From contig KB297448.1 of NCBI GenBank assembly GCA_000328365.1, positions 162,319-226,318 on the forward strand: a stretch of 64,000 nt of DNA. The letters run 5' to 3'. The translations under genes and the position numbers were made by a program. The notes under the pieces were generated by a model, which was not told where the DNA came from, did no database searches, and was given only the letters and a program-made list of their open reading frames with translations. Of this stretch, positions 33,721-45,129 are shown piece after piece. The stretch's first letter is position 1, and every line of letters starts with the position of its first letter. This DNA is from Capitella teleta. Its lineage: Eukaryota > Annelida > Polychaeta > Capitellidae.

Positions 33721-36690
33721 CTTTTGTAGTAATATAATTCATAATGGTTTAATAAATAACTGGTTTAATCAATAATTAAGATCTTGATGCATCAGAGTTC
33801 ACACAAAAATATGCTTCAGCATCCGTGACAAGCGACTCATTTTGATGTAAATTATAATATACTTTGCATCTTTCAATTAAAATTATTGCTAGGGTATTAT
33901 CAAAAGAATGTGAGGGCTGGGGGGGGGGTGAGCCGTTCTGCATATATAATTAGATTAATTATTAATGGAACTGTGCGGGATAGAGAATCTGTGGAGTGCC
34001 TTTGGCTATGTATGTTGCATGTATAGTCTTCCAAGCGTTCATGAGCAAATTGAAGTTGAATGAAAAACGGGCCCCTGATAACGACATGACGCATGATTGC
34101 GTTTTCCAGCCAGCCAATACGGGAGCCAGAACACCGGGACCGAGCTCTTCCCCTACTATTATTGATAAATCCCAAGCGTTCTTTATTCTGCATACCATCA
34201 TAAACAGCAGTACACCGCGCCCGGTCTTGTTACACAGTTGGGCAATACTAGCACATTCGTATGATCGTATCATTATTGCGTATGTACTACATTGTATACG
34301 GCATAGAATTGCAGTCAACCGGTCAAACCGACGGGGCTATACCCTCAGCTGATAACGGTGGTCAGTGATTGACAATACCACCATCATAACGCAAGGAAAT
34401 GGCACCAGTCACCTGCGGTATTGGGTTATGATGACAATCATGAAATGATTCCCATATGTGTATTAAAGGCGGCGGTATCGAGGCTCAAATGCTCGGATAC
34501 GGTTCGGTTGACTCATTGGCTTGCTGGGCCAGTGCTACGCATGGATTTAGAAGACGGAGCGATCTGATTCTCGAGTGCGTTTTAATAAGAAAGATCCTCA
34601 TATCCGTGAGAACTGGTTATGCGCAGTCCAGTTATGAGAATGTGTTGAAAAGTTTTTTATAGAGATCCTCATAAGTTCGCTAGGCGCAGAATGCGCGCAT
34701 AAGTTCGACAACGAGACTAGTGCGTTATGATTACGTCGACATCACATTCGGCTGACCACTATCCAGCAGACGATCAAGTTTCGCGCGGATTTTGTTCAAG
34801 GCGTATTATGTCATGTTGTTTCCCGTCATCCGTCTACTCAGATGAAGATAATTTCGGGTATTCAAATCATAATTAGTATTGACATTGATATAGTTTTAAT
34901 TAAAATGTTTGATTTGTAAAAAGGCAAATATTATGAAAGATAGTAATAATAAATAGTAAATAATTAGTATGATATGATCTACCACAGCCGTGATGTATAT
35001 TCACCCTTTCCATCAAACAGGTGTAGACTGTGAGCCAGAGAAATTAAAACGAAAGAGGGAGGCATGGTTTTCCGAGGTCAAGCATAAGCTAGGTGACATA
35101 AAGAAATATATATTGAGCTCTGTAACAACCATTCCCTTATTAGGCATCAAAATTCAATCAAGCCAGAAAATAAACTGGTTGAGGAACGAACGAGGCCTCT
35201 CTTCTCAATTCCCAGGAGAACAAAATCGGCGAAATGATTAGACTTACAGCAATAGAGGTACTTGAACTTGATAATTTGTACAAGGCATAGAATTATTTCC
35301 CTTAATAAGATGCACTATAGCTTTCAAGTATAAACTCACATTTTTCTCTTTGAAGGTATACCAGAGGGGATTGACTTTGAGGTGCCAATACCTACCTCTT
35401 CCCCTCCCTCATCACTTACCTATATCTACCCCCCCATCCACCCCCAACTCTTCACCTATAGCGTGCAGTTCTTCTGCATGCAAGAACAGAAAGACTTGAA
35501 GTGACACAACATGTATGCCATTAACCTCCTAATGTATGGATAAAATGAATGCTTCTTTCAATTTTGGGCACAGTTCTGGAAAGTGTCTGGAGAAGCAGAA
35601 ATCAGTATTACGATTAGTTCCACGCTTTATATTTAATGAGGGGAGGAAACGAAGCGGTTTTTCATTTCTCACGATTTCAATTTGCAACCTGCGGGTTCCA
35701 TATACATGTATTAACTTTAATTTGAATAATATAAATGTTAAAGAGTTAAAAACCTGGTTTTTCGCCCGGGTCCTTATTGGGTTTCTGGCGTGGAAGGCGA
35801 GGTTCCATCTCTATTAATATGTCCAATGTCGAATATCTTATCACTTCGCGACGAATTTTGAGAAATCAAGGAGGACTGTGAGACGAATCAGACGATAGAA
35901 CAGAAAATTCACTGAAAATGTAACCGAAATTCGAAATTGAATCGGGCATGAATCCAAAGCGAGGCTGGTTGAATCTAATGAAGATATTTTTATATCAAAT
36001 CCAAATGCGTAGGTGACCTAATAGACAGGGCTCGAAATAAGACTTAACTACTCGCAAAAATTTAGCTCTCCAAATAAAATGTAAATGACAGATTCTTTGG
36101 TCAATCCCAGGCCATCGATTTTTTCCCTAAAAAAACTGTCAAAAAACTGCTTCTATCATCCCCTCACTGACACATTTGGAATCGGAAGTTGATTCCAACT
36201 CATACTCCAAGATGTAAGTTGACGCGGTTTAGTTAACGCTCGAGTTAACCATTTTTTATATAATTCTATTGAGGATGCCCGCTAAGGTCGATCAAAGGAT
36301 TTGCGGCGTCGACAAGTACGTTTGTGCGTTTTCCTTTGTAATTTTCATTTGATCTTGACTCACCTAATTCAGAGTGGACACGTAGCCATTACAACATACC
36401 AGCATAAAACGGTTGAGTGAAACAGACTTTTCTAGTGATAGTACTGAATGCTTTTGACGCATTGCTAATTAGATAAAGGTGCGCTATGCGGCAGTGCATT
36501 GTCACATACGATCGACATAAATTAAAATTTGTATGCTAACATGTGATTGCACACTAGAAGTTTTAGGAATACTGGAATTATAGAATGTATAAGTTTTGAA
36601 AACATTCTAGCCGTAAATGATTTGTAGCAGAATTGTTTGTGGGTTTTAAGTGCAAATAGTATACAAACTATGCATGCGTATATTGGGTAC
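33721..36690. other. unannotated stretch
   Basis: It should contain the 5' part of the gene ending at 33119, but no exon could be supported. Overlapping open frames on both strands occur at 33996-34352. CpG-richer sequence lies at 34650-34830, with TCATAACG boxes at 34384 and 34723 (the second inverted). A 35390-35450 tract is pyrimidine-rich. Confidence 0.3.
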
Positions 36691-36692
36691 AA

Positions 36693-36801
36693 GTCAGTTC
36701 GCCCAAATGCCCGATCGTCCGGCAACCATGTCGCCGAATGCCGACCGAACATGCAATCTGGTATTTCGGCGTGGGGAGATCTGGCATTCGGGCGAAATGA
36801 C
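36693..36801. mobile_element. miniature foldback element
   Basis: Arms 36693-36716 and 36778-36801 are inverted copies of each other (shared TTCGCCC and AATGCC, ending at GATC) with about 60 bases between. This is the structure of a small inverted-repeat transposable element or a long hairpin. No clear target duplication was identified. Confidence 0.6.
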
Positions 36802-36819
36802 CAGTTTCCTGTCTAATAC

Positions 36820-37408
36820 GATGTATACATTACATGTGTATCATTTTTGCACGAAGCATCTGTTTTGACTTACGAGAAAAGGGGCGTGGAATATATGAGA
36901 ATGATTGCTTCCCCGACTGACTCATCGTCTTTGATGTGAATACCTGCACGACTATAAGATATATATATTTCATAAAGAAATCCCGATGAGCCAAAAGCAT
37001 GTATTCCTGCTCATATATCACATATTAACAATTAATCCGAACGCCCTAACGACGCATCCTACCGGTAGCTTTATTACTTACACCTAGCAGTAAACATGAC
37101 ACCATTAAGCCCTTAGTCACATACGATATACGTGTAGACAGCAAACCTATGTGCATCCTAATGTATCGCACAAGGAGCGCTGTTTCTTGGAAAATTGCAA
37201 AATTTCAAAACAACGCAGAAGATGGCCATGTAGCTTATTCTGACAAAGACTGGTTTGGACCTTTGGAATTGGAATCAAATTTGTTATTCCGGGGTCACGG
37301 AGCACAATTCCGTGATTATCAAGCGCTGCATGTGAACAATGGAGCCATCGCAATGATGATGAATCATAATGCTGAATTCCGAACAATATAAGCGAAGATT
37401 GGTTGCCA

Positions 37409-37440
<32 letters not shown>

Positions 37441-38320
37441 ACACACACACACTGCATTCCAAGCATATAAGAGACATCTCACAATTAGAAATTCCACGAA
37501 GTGACAACTCAGTCACAATACGTCTTGCGAAGTCTTTCATACGCGTATGCATATATGGTCCATTGGTCTGTATAGCTGCATGAGGAAGCTGAACACTGAA
37601 TCAAGCAGAGGAGACAAAAATGCGGCTTTTGAAATATCACCGAAGAAGGGACAACAAAAGGTCAGCTGCTCACAAAAGAAGACGAACGTGTGGATGTTAC
37701 GCGGGAATAAGTCAGCATCGCAAAAGAGATGCTTCTGTCCAAAGCGCCCGCAAATCTGCAAAGTATAGTGCCACTGGAAACGCCGCCCGGAACATCTTGT
37801 GCTAACAGAGGAGCAATTCTTGGGGAAGCGGCGAAGAGGAAGAGGGAGAACTCAGTGGTTGGACAAGATCAGGGAAGGAACACGAAGCGAAGGAAGGAAG
37901 AAGACGCCAGCTGTCCGACCCCGGGCTATATGGCGGAGGAGTGAGTGATACGATAATCGAAAGCAGAAAAGTGGAACCATATATCAGAATGAACGCCGCT
38001 GGAGAATAAGAGAACTTTCGAGTGTATCGGTCACAATAACAAAATGATAATAATAAAAAAATCGATCGAATCTGGCGAGGGAGTCACATTTTAATCAATA
38101 TACAGTGAGCAAATGGGTCGATTTGCAACAAATCAATGATAATTGTATAAAATAAAATGGCGACAATTATTGCTTTTTTTATAGAAAGACAACGGACGCA
38201 CATCAACAAATGTTTAACGTTCACATTTCAATAGGAAACAGTCATAACTCCATTCGGACTAGAATACACCATCGAGATTCTGTGAAATTTGGGGCCAAGG
38301 AATCGTTATTGCATTTTCAT
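36820..38320. other. unannotated stretch with an A/CA tract
   Basis: A run of about 30 A followed by about seven CA units (37410-37452) suggests a retrotransposed tail on the plus strand, but no body sequence was recognised upstream. No supportable gene was found. Confidence 0.35.
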
Positions 38321-38322
38321 CT

Positions 38323-38378
38323 CAACGCACTCATCGTGTCCATCATAACGCACTCAATGTGTCCATCATAACGCACCG
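38323..38378. repeat. 23-bp tandem repeat, about 2.5 units, with TCATAACG
   Basis: The unit is CATAACGCACTCAATGTGTC plus three bases, repeated with small changes (38323, 38346, 38369). Each later unit carries a TCATAACG box (38343, 38366). Confidence 0.8.
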
Positions 38379-38439
38379 TACGTGGCGACAGTGCGCATGC
38401 CACAGCACCGATCACACTCGAAAGTCAGCATCAATGAGC

Positions 38440-41424
38440 TCAGTTATGAGGCGCTCGGTGCCCCTGCATGTAGCTCGTCCATCGGGACGCCGTGTCCCTC
38501 AGGATCGGGTCAGCGTCGACGGTGGACAGCAGAAGCAGCTGGTTGATGTGGGTCGAATGGTAATCCCAGCGCGCCAGGTTGGGGGCGATGCCTAACGTGA
38601 AATGTCGCAGGTCATATATGCTACCAGAACCGGTGTCAAAGAGAGGCAACAGAGCCTTCAATGACCGCATTCCAGATTCATACAACCGCACAGCTGCACT
38701 ACCTCTACGGTCAGTCACGGTCTGCTTGAGGTCATACAGTGCAATTAACGCATACATGAAGCCGTTGAGTACAAAACAGGAGGGTGTTGTGGGATACTCC
38801 TCGTACCACGAGTACTGGTTCGCAAACGACGCTAGTACTCCTCCCTGAGAAGCAGGAACATCATAGAGCTTCGTAGCTCTGAGTGCTGCCTCCAAGTAGT
38901 GGGTCGCCAGGGTGCGGTTGTAAGCTCTGACCAGCAGTGAGATGGCTTGACCCTGGGCCATGGCAGAGTACCAGCCACGACTTAGCTGAAGTCGTCCATC
39001 CGCAAGCGACCTCTCCACGGGGATGGGCCAGCCTCCCTGCTCATCTTGTTCCCTCACTAACCAATCAGCAGCCGCATAGAATTGTGACAAATGTTCACTG
39101 CTCGCTAAAGTCACATTGTCCACGAACCCATGGCCAACGAAGCTAATGGTGTTCACGCGGAACAGTCGCAACCGCCGCGCCTTCTTCTTGCCACTGGCCA
39201 GTACCAAGCCCTTGTGAAGGTCAGTTGCGAGGTCACGGGTCAGGTGGCTCCACTCGCTGCGGTCTCCGATTCCGTAGTACACGTCTGTATCGCCTGACGC
39301 CGAAATCAGCGATTCACTGCACACGTAATGTACACGGTACACCTGACGACTCTTGCTCTCAATGGAGACCACGACGCTTGCATTGTCAGTCACTTTCAAG
39401 TCAAACGACAAGAACAACAGCGATCGCACGCCTTCTGCGACTTTTAAGGCTGCGCCTAAATCTGCAAATTCGAAGTTAGGACCACACAGAGTACCGATGA
39501 CATCACTTACCTTCGCTGTGGAATGCAATTACCCGACTACCCGTCTCAGCGTCCTTTGAATTGAGGACTTTCGCATCGCCAATAGTCGACCATTTGCTTG
39601 TGTCTCTGGATTCAGCATCCTCCAGCAGAGATGCATTACGAGTACTGCGAACGAGGTGTTTACTGAAGTGACTAAGGCCATACTGAGCGATCTGAATGGG
39701 GTAGAAGTAGCCCTGAGGCCCCCATTGAGTGGACAGCGGCACCTCTGAAAAGAGAAGCAGAGGTTCGGCCCTTTGTCTTTTGATCGATGGTCTCGCTGAT
39801 CCTCTAATTCAATCAGCGGCTACTCACCCTCCCTCCCCGTGATGCACTTGACTCGGTCTCTGTATTCCACGTTGTAATGTTCAAACGACATAAAAATGCC
39901 ATGATGAGAGTACTTTCCGCGGGGATGGTATACTCGCGAATAACTATGTGTCCACTCAAATCGCTGCTTCGCTTCTTCTCCTGGCTGGGTCGTTAGTTTT
40001 CCATACACCTGAAGGGAAACATCAAAGAGCTTAATGCATGTCCGGGAAGCAAGAGCCCTAATTGAATAGGTGACATTTATTCATCTCCACCCCGCTTCAT
40101 CTGACGATATTAATCGCAACATATTGAATATTTCATGTCATATACAGAACAGTGTTGCATCATTTACACAAGGGCTGTGAAACACAAAGATCAATAAAGC
40201 GCCGTTTATATCATCTACACGCCGAGTATGTTTGCGGCTTAGCCGGTTGATCAGTGTGAACGAGGGGGTTCACGATTATCTGTTTGTGGTGCTTTGAAAG
40301 CGGCCTTCGCCTCCGGAGATCACAACTGAAATTGACCTGTTGGCTGAGAAGGCGATGCATCATGGCACCCTCCCCCTCGTTATGATGTCTCTCACCTCAA
40401 AGTATCTGGCGATGAAGGAGAAAGGCAAGAACACCTCAGATGCATACTGACGGCAGCCAATCGAGTATTCATCGTTGATGACACATTCGATCTCATTCGG
40501 AGATGACGTCGGCGGGTTCACCGGGTGAGACAGCGACGTAGGGCTGTGCACTTCGACGTCAAATAAAGGCCATTCCCTGCAACAGACAGCGACACCTCTG
40601 ATACATTCTCATTCAGGTGTATTTGCAAAGCAACGCGGGACATTTTTATGCCGCGAGCAAAAGCAATTAGAGAAGAGGAATAGAACCCATTTTGTCTCCT
40701 CGAAATGCCACAACATTGGCGGAGGATTCTGAGTATAAAAAGCGAATATTCTTTATAAAAAATGCTTCAATATGGATGGTTGTAGGTCATGGCTGTAATG
40801 CCTTGCCGTATTCAGCATGTTCACGGGGGTGGCATTTGTAGGAGAGCAGAGGAGAAGGAGCTGTTTCAGTTCTCAATTGACTGCCCCCCATTAATCAGAC
40901 GTGCCATCTCTTTTGCCACAAGCAGCTTTCTCGGATATTTATATTTCTCCTTTTGGGCTTTGGGTTTCTGCTTAGACCTGGCGATTAATTACACCGACGA
41001 CAGTTTCCAGAGCACGGGCAATCGCCGTGTCCAGGGACCCAGACGACCCCATGCCCCTTTTATGCCTCTTCCTGCCCCAATCCCTCTTTGCTAGTGTTCA
41101 TGTCGACATTTTCCCAAAGAAGCAAACTCTGCAACATGACGATAAAGCAAAACACAACCAATGTCTCTCGCTGCACGGAGCCACAGCCGAATAATTGATT
41201 AGCTCAAGGCGGCGCAATTAACCAACCTGATTCTACACCCACATGTAAGCAAGCTTACTGATGACGTAATATTCTCACCTGTAAAAGGTGTCGTCGGCTT
41301 GTGAGATCATTTGAGATGGACAAGTGGTGAGTGAGCTAGTGAGCCAGAGGGCGGCAGTGGACAGGGCAGCCAGGAAGAGCAAAGCCCTGGACACCAGTCT
41401 CGCCCTGCCCGTCTGCATCATCAT
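38440..41424 (-). CDS. GLCE: D-glucuronyl C5-epimerase (heparan sulfate biosynthesis)
   Basis: The enzyme converts D-glucuronic acid to L-iduronic acid in heparan sulfate chains in the Golgi. Five coding exons in gene order: 41424-41279, 40576-40396, 40008-39828, 39744-39511 and 39461-38440, with consistent phases and 587 aa (human 617). The first exon begins at ATG directly after an acceptor and encodes a type II signal anchor (about residues 14-35, [18 protein letters not shown]). Conserved blocks: [112 protein letters not shown] and YHSTHINQL. The tyrosines of EEYPTTP, IYDLRH and WDYH correspond to catalytic residues assigned in the human enzyme (Y500, Y560, Y578). It looks intact. The 5' UTR is spliced from upstream. 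Confidence 0.97.
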
Positions 41425-41427
41425 CTG

Positions 41428-43830
41428 AAGCAGAGATAAAAAGAGCAGAATTAAAAGACGCATGGCTTCTCACTCGGGTCACATGACTGATCACCCAGGT
41501 GCTCGGTGCATAGCTGGATGACGACGAGATCGATGAATAGGATGCGACTTCTGAGAAACAGATGCGAATCTGCGATAAGCAGAAAAAGCAAACCCGTGCA
41601 TCTTTTGCTGATTATTTTGACATGTAGAAAAAGCAGATCATATCAAACAATTAGACCAGCAATCAAGTTAGTTGTAGGACATGGCCTCTCTTCGGAGGTC
41701 AATGGCCTCTCATTCACACAGTCCAGAATCACAGGCTCATTCCCTGATTCATGCGGATCAGTCAGGATCCAAAAGGACGGATCTTCTGGATCGGATCTGT
41801 GTTATTCATCCATCACATGGTTGGCGTCCCTTGGACTGAAGGAGGAGAAGATGCCAGCATATAATCTCCACTTGACAGAAGGCAGACATGCATTGCATAT
41901 GCCACAGCTGTTGTCTCCTTCTTACTTCGAATAGAGAACAACATGAGAGCAGGAGAACATAGAGATGGAGAATGGCTGCATGACGTCATTGTGTGGACGG
42001 CAGTTGGACGCCACGAGAGATGAATGCACCCTCATCGATCTCTATCAGGTCCTATTGCACGGTCCTTTTGCGCGGTCTGCATGCGCCTGCATGTTGAACA
42101 GGCGTCATTAGGAGCTGCGATGATATGGCCGATCACAAGCAGCCACCGACGAAGGATCAGGGAGATAATAATCAGATTGATCGGCCTGTATAGCGATCAG
42201 CCATCTATCAGGCGACGCAATTTGCGCGTGAATCCAGTGAAAGAGAAATCGCGTCGAAAGCGTCGCTTTATCAGGACCCTCTTCTTGCGTGAAGTAATGG
42301 CCATGTTGAGCACCCATTGTTTCATCCATGACTCCCGAGATAACGAGTCTGAGGATTACCAACTCTGCCGCGTGTCTCAGCATTCCTTATGAGGGCTCAG
42401 TATGGCAGCAGCAACGAAAGCATAAAGCCGTCGTGTGATGCGAACTCACCGTGTCTGAAATTGACCAATGTTTCTGCAAATACCACTCTTGCGTCGTGGA
42501 TAAATAACCACAGCAGCCGCTGAATTCGATAAACGCTTGTTCAAAACGACGCGTGCATTTTTGATCGGAGACAAGTCGTCGCCACCGCGTATACACGTAC
42601 AAGGCTGCATGTTTTTCTCCTTTTTTTTTTCTTCGGTGTTTGCCACCGACGAAGTGGAAGGGGAGGGGGAGGGGGGGGCGGTGGCGTGCTGCAATGACCC
42701 GTTTCTTCCCTTCCGCCGCAATTAGCAAGAACGACGGATATGGACTCTGAGTGGCAATGAGCCGTGAAGAAGAGGGCGCCCAGAGCGGAAGGAGCCACAT
42801 CGCCAATACGCATGCGCTGCCTTTGGCCATTGAAGAGAATATCTAGGGTAGGCGGCTGGATACTCTCTTATGACCCCGGCATCCCTACAGGCATGCACAA
42901 CTGCGCTGTGGTCATGCATATGGTTTCTGCTACGTACACATGGCTAGCGAGTCGTTCCATCCTTTGGCTCTTTGGTTGTCCATTACATCACCACGGTATC
43001 ATCATCTGTCAGTTCATTTGTGTCTTTGCCTTCCATTTCAATCTGTTATCCTAGATGACCTCGCCATGGATGCTTCTCTCGTGGGATGCACCCTTTTACT
43101 TCCGCACCGTCTTGGAGACGTCGGTGCAAATAGAGCAAGATGTACACTCGCGGGTTCCTAAACGAGGCAAGTCGTTCTTAATCGGGGGCTTTGAAGCGTA
43201 CATCAATGGCTGATTCGACAAATCGGGCATGTCGCGATAACTGAGCCACTGCAGGCCGCGGTTTACCATGCAAGCGGCTTTCAGGAGAAGACGGGATGCG
43301 CGCGCACACCTCTTTAAATTGCACGGCACAGGTGCCGAGCGTTGATTAGTGAAATGCACCTACAATGAAACGACACCAGCTGCAATGGTTTTCCCGCGAC
43401 ATAAAGGTCGGCGTCGAATCTGTCGCAGGGGTCGGTATGTTAGTTGAAACCCGAGGACATCCACCAGTGTTATTCATTATCGTGGAAATTGCGGCATTTT
43501 TCCATGCCCATTAGCGGAATTTCCTCCGCCCCGAGGTTTCCTTTGCCATCTTGAAGCGAGGTCATGCGTCCGAATGGAGACTGCCCTGCAGATTGGCACG
43601 TGGCTGGTCAAACATGCATGACGCAAGCGCTTGGTGGCTGTGGAGTCAGAAGGATCGATGCTTGAACCACAAGGCCCTCAATGCATAATCCTCGGATGAA
43701 TGGAGACTCTAATTGTCGCTGGTGCACTTAGCTGATTACAATGAACAAAAGCCAACACGCCGTGCATTCAACTCGCCTCTTAGCTTCTTAGCCTGTTTGC
43801 AATGCCGTCAACTTCTGTTGCGGCCTCTGC
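41428..43830. other. GC-richer upstream region of GLCE
   Basis: No independent gene was found. It includes a perfect CRE palindrome TGACGTCA (41981-41988) and the candidate 5' UTR exon/promoter noted at 42450-42830. Base composition is visibly richer in G and C than the rest of the window. Confidence 0.4.
42450..42830 (-). promoter_or_regulatory. candidate 5' UTR exon and promoter of GLCE
   Basis: A strong minus-strand donor (cagacacg|GTGAGT, exon edge at 42450) faces the GLCE acceptor at 41425-41427, which has no coding exon upstream of it. The sequence above the donor is CpG-rich and contains a G/C-rich purine-pyrimidine tract (42655-42682), as in many TATA-less promoters. This is an inference from splice signals and composition. 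Confidence 0.4.
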
Positions 43831-43831
43831 A

Positions 43832-43900
43832 TGAATCGGGGATTGAACTAGCGGCCTTCAATTGCCCAAAACATTAGCCATTCCAACGGCGCTCTCCAGA
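43832..43900 (-). mobile_element. tRNA-like SINE head
   Basis: On the minus strand TGGCTAATGTTTTGG (A-box-like, 43880-43866) is followed by AGTTCAATCCC (B-box-like, 43849-43839), the internal pol III promoter order of tRNA genes. A complete cloverleaf is not evident, so a tRNA-derived SINE is more likely than a tRNA gene. Confidence 0.35.
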
Positions 43901-43909
43901 TGCTTTTCC

Positions 43910-44509
43910 GAACAAGAGGAAGAAAAAAGAAAGCAAAATCGTTGGGCGAACTGCTGAAGCGAATTATTTCGTCATTTCACGGACTGCGCTCCTTCGACAG
44001 AAAAGCAACACAATGTCGCCTTTAAACTGTTCGACAACAGCGTCAGCGGTTGCCATGCCAACGGAAATGCCGAGGTATGGAGGATTGTTTGGAGAAGCGG
44101 CAGAATTAGCACCAGAAACCGATAAAGAGCGGTAACAGGTACCGCGATGGTCGATTGAATACAAACCCGGTTCTGATTATGCAATAATACGCAACAGATG
44201 CGCGTAACATCGCATATACCCTCAGTCTGGTTGGTCAACACCTTCAAATGAGGCGCAGAGTGAACGGAGCGAAATTAAGCTCCGTTGAGAGAAGCCATCA
44301 GCTGTGCTGTTTTACGGTGTACTCAGCTGTAGTGCTTTAATCAGGACGTTTTTAATGAATGTATACCAATATATTATGTATTTGATTAAGTCAAATCAAC
44401 ATAAAGGAATCGATTGACCATTTAGATTATATTTATATACAATAGAGTCCATTGTGATTAGTTGATTGAGGATTTACATACCGGTACACATGCAGGAAAC
44501 AGCTTGTTG
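43910..44509. other. unannotated stretch
   Basis: Short open frames on the minus strand without splice support. Nothing recognised. Confidence 0.3.
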
Positions 44510-44566
44510 AGTGAGTGATGGGGTTTTACGGCTCCACCCAATCCGATCAGATGATACGGGCGCCAG
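44510..44566 (+). mobile_element. 57-bp mini-element, copy A
   Basis: AGTGAGTGATGGGGTTTTAC through to GATACGGGCGCCAG, almost the same as the 58-bp insertion at 58467-58524. No target duplication is obvious here. The segment ATCC-GATC-AGAT (44541-44552) corresponds to a hairpin in the other copy. Confidence 0.75.
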
Positions 44567-44607
44567 AACAGAAGGCCTGGGACCGGGGTTTCGGGCGCCT
44601 ACTCCAA

Positions 44608-45100
44608 CTTGTTAACGACTGTTGTATACATACATGTATACCTGTTTGGTTTCAGGCAGTTTTGTAACTGTAACGATTGATCACATCGGGTAACGAATTA
44701 GGGTATAGCACTATAAAAGGCACGAATGAAAATATATGCAACTGAGCCAGCTCAGCTCAGCCAAGCCAGCCAGCCAGCCAGCCAGCCAGCCAAGCAATCA
44801 TTTGTGTCAATCCGCTATTGCCAGTGAAGAAGCCGAGACCGCGCCGCTCAACATCCAGACTCTCAAGACCGGACGGCGTCTGCTTCATGTTTAAGTTTAT
44901 AGTTTAGCAAGACTTATTTGAGATTTGTTGATAAGAATTGGAAGAAGACCGGTCCTATCGTCCTGGGATTCTTACCTGGCACTCGTATTATTCTAAACCC
45001 AGACTCTTGTAGTAGTCGCGCGCACTCTATATTTCTGTTCTACTCGGGGGTACGAGGCACAGAAGGTCGGGCATTGGTGAAATGGAATTTCCCTTTCCCC
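44608..45100 (+). promoter_or_regulatory. TATA-box promoter-like module, possibly a solo LTR
   Basis: TGTTAACGACTG... leads to a good TATA box (TATAAAAG, 44712-44719), a (GCCA)n tract at 44766-44791 and GC-richer sequence after it. The order (TG start, TATA box, simple repeat, leader) resembles a retroelement LTR, but no second copy, terminal duplication or coding region was found, so an ordinary promoter is equally possible. Confidence 0.25.
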
Positions 45101-45129
45101 TCTGCACTGGATGTATCACCAGATAAAAA

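Noticed and set aside
34000-34352. Long overlapping open frames on both strands (118 codons each)
   Set aside because: No start context, splice sites or protein-family similarity, and the two frames shadow each other.
37147-37391. 80-codon plus-strand frame before the A/CA tract
   Set aside because: No recognisable motif, and the long A-run suggests retrotransposed or simple sequence rather than a gene.
42387-42830. Open frames of 90-147 codons on the minus strand
   Set aside because: Translations are low-complexity (runs of Pro, Lys) from a GC-rich tract. A 5' UTR or promoter explains the region better.
43832-43900. Possible tRNA gene on the minus strand
   Set aside because: A- and B-box-like sequences are present, but paired acceptor and anticodon stems are not evident. 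Listed as a SINE head instead.
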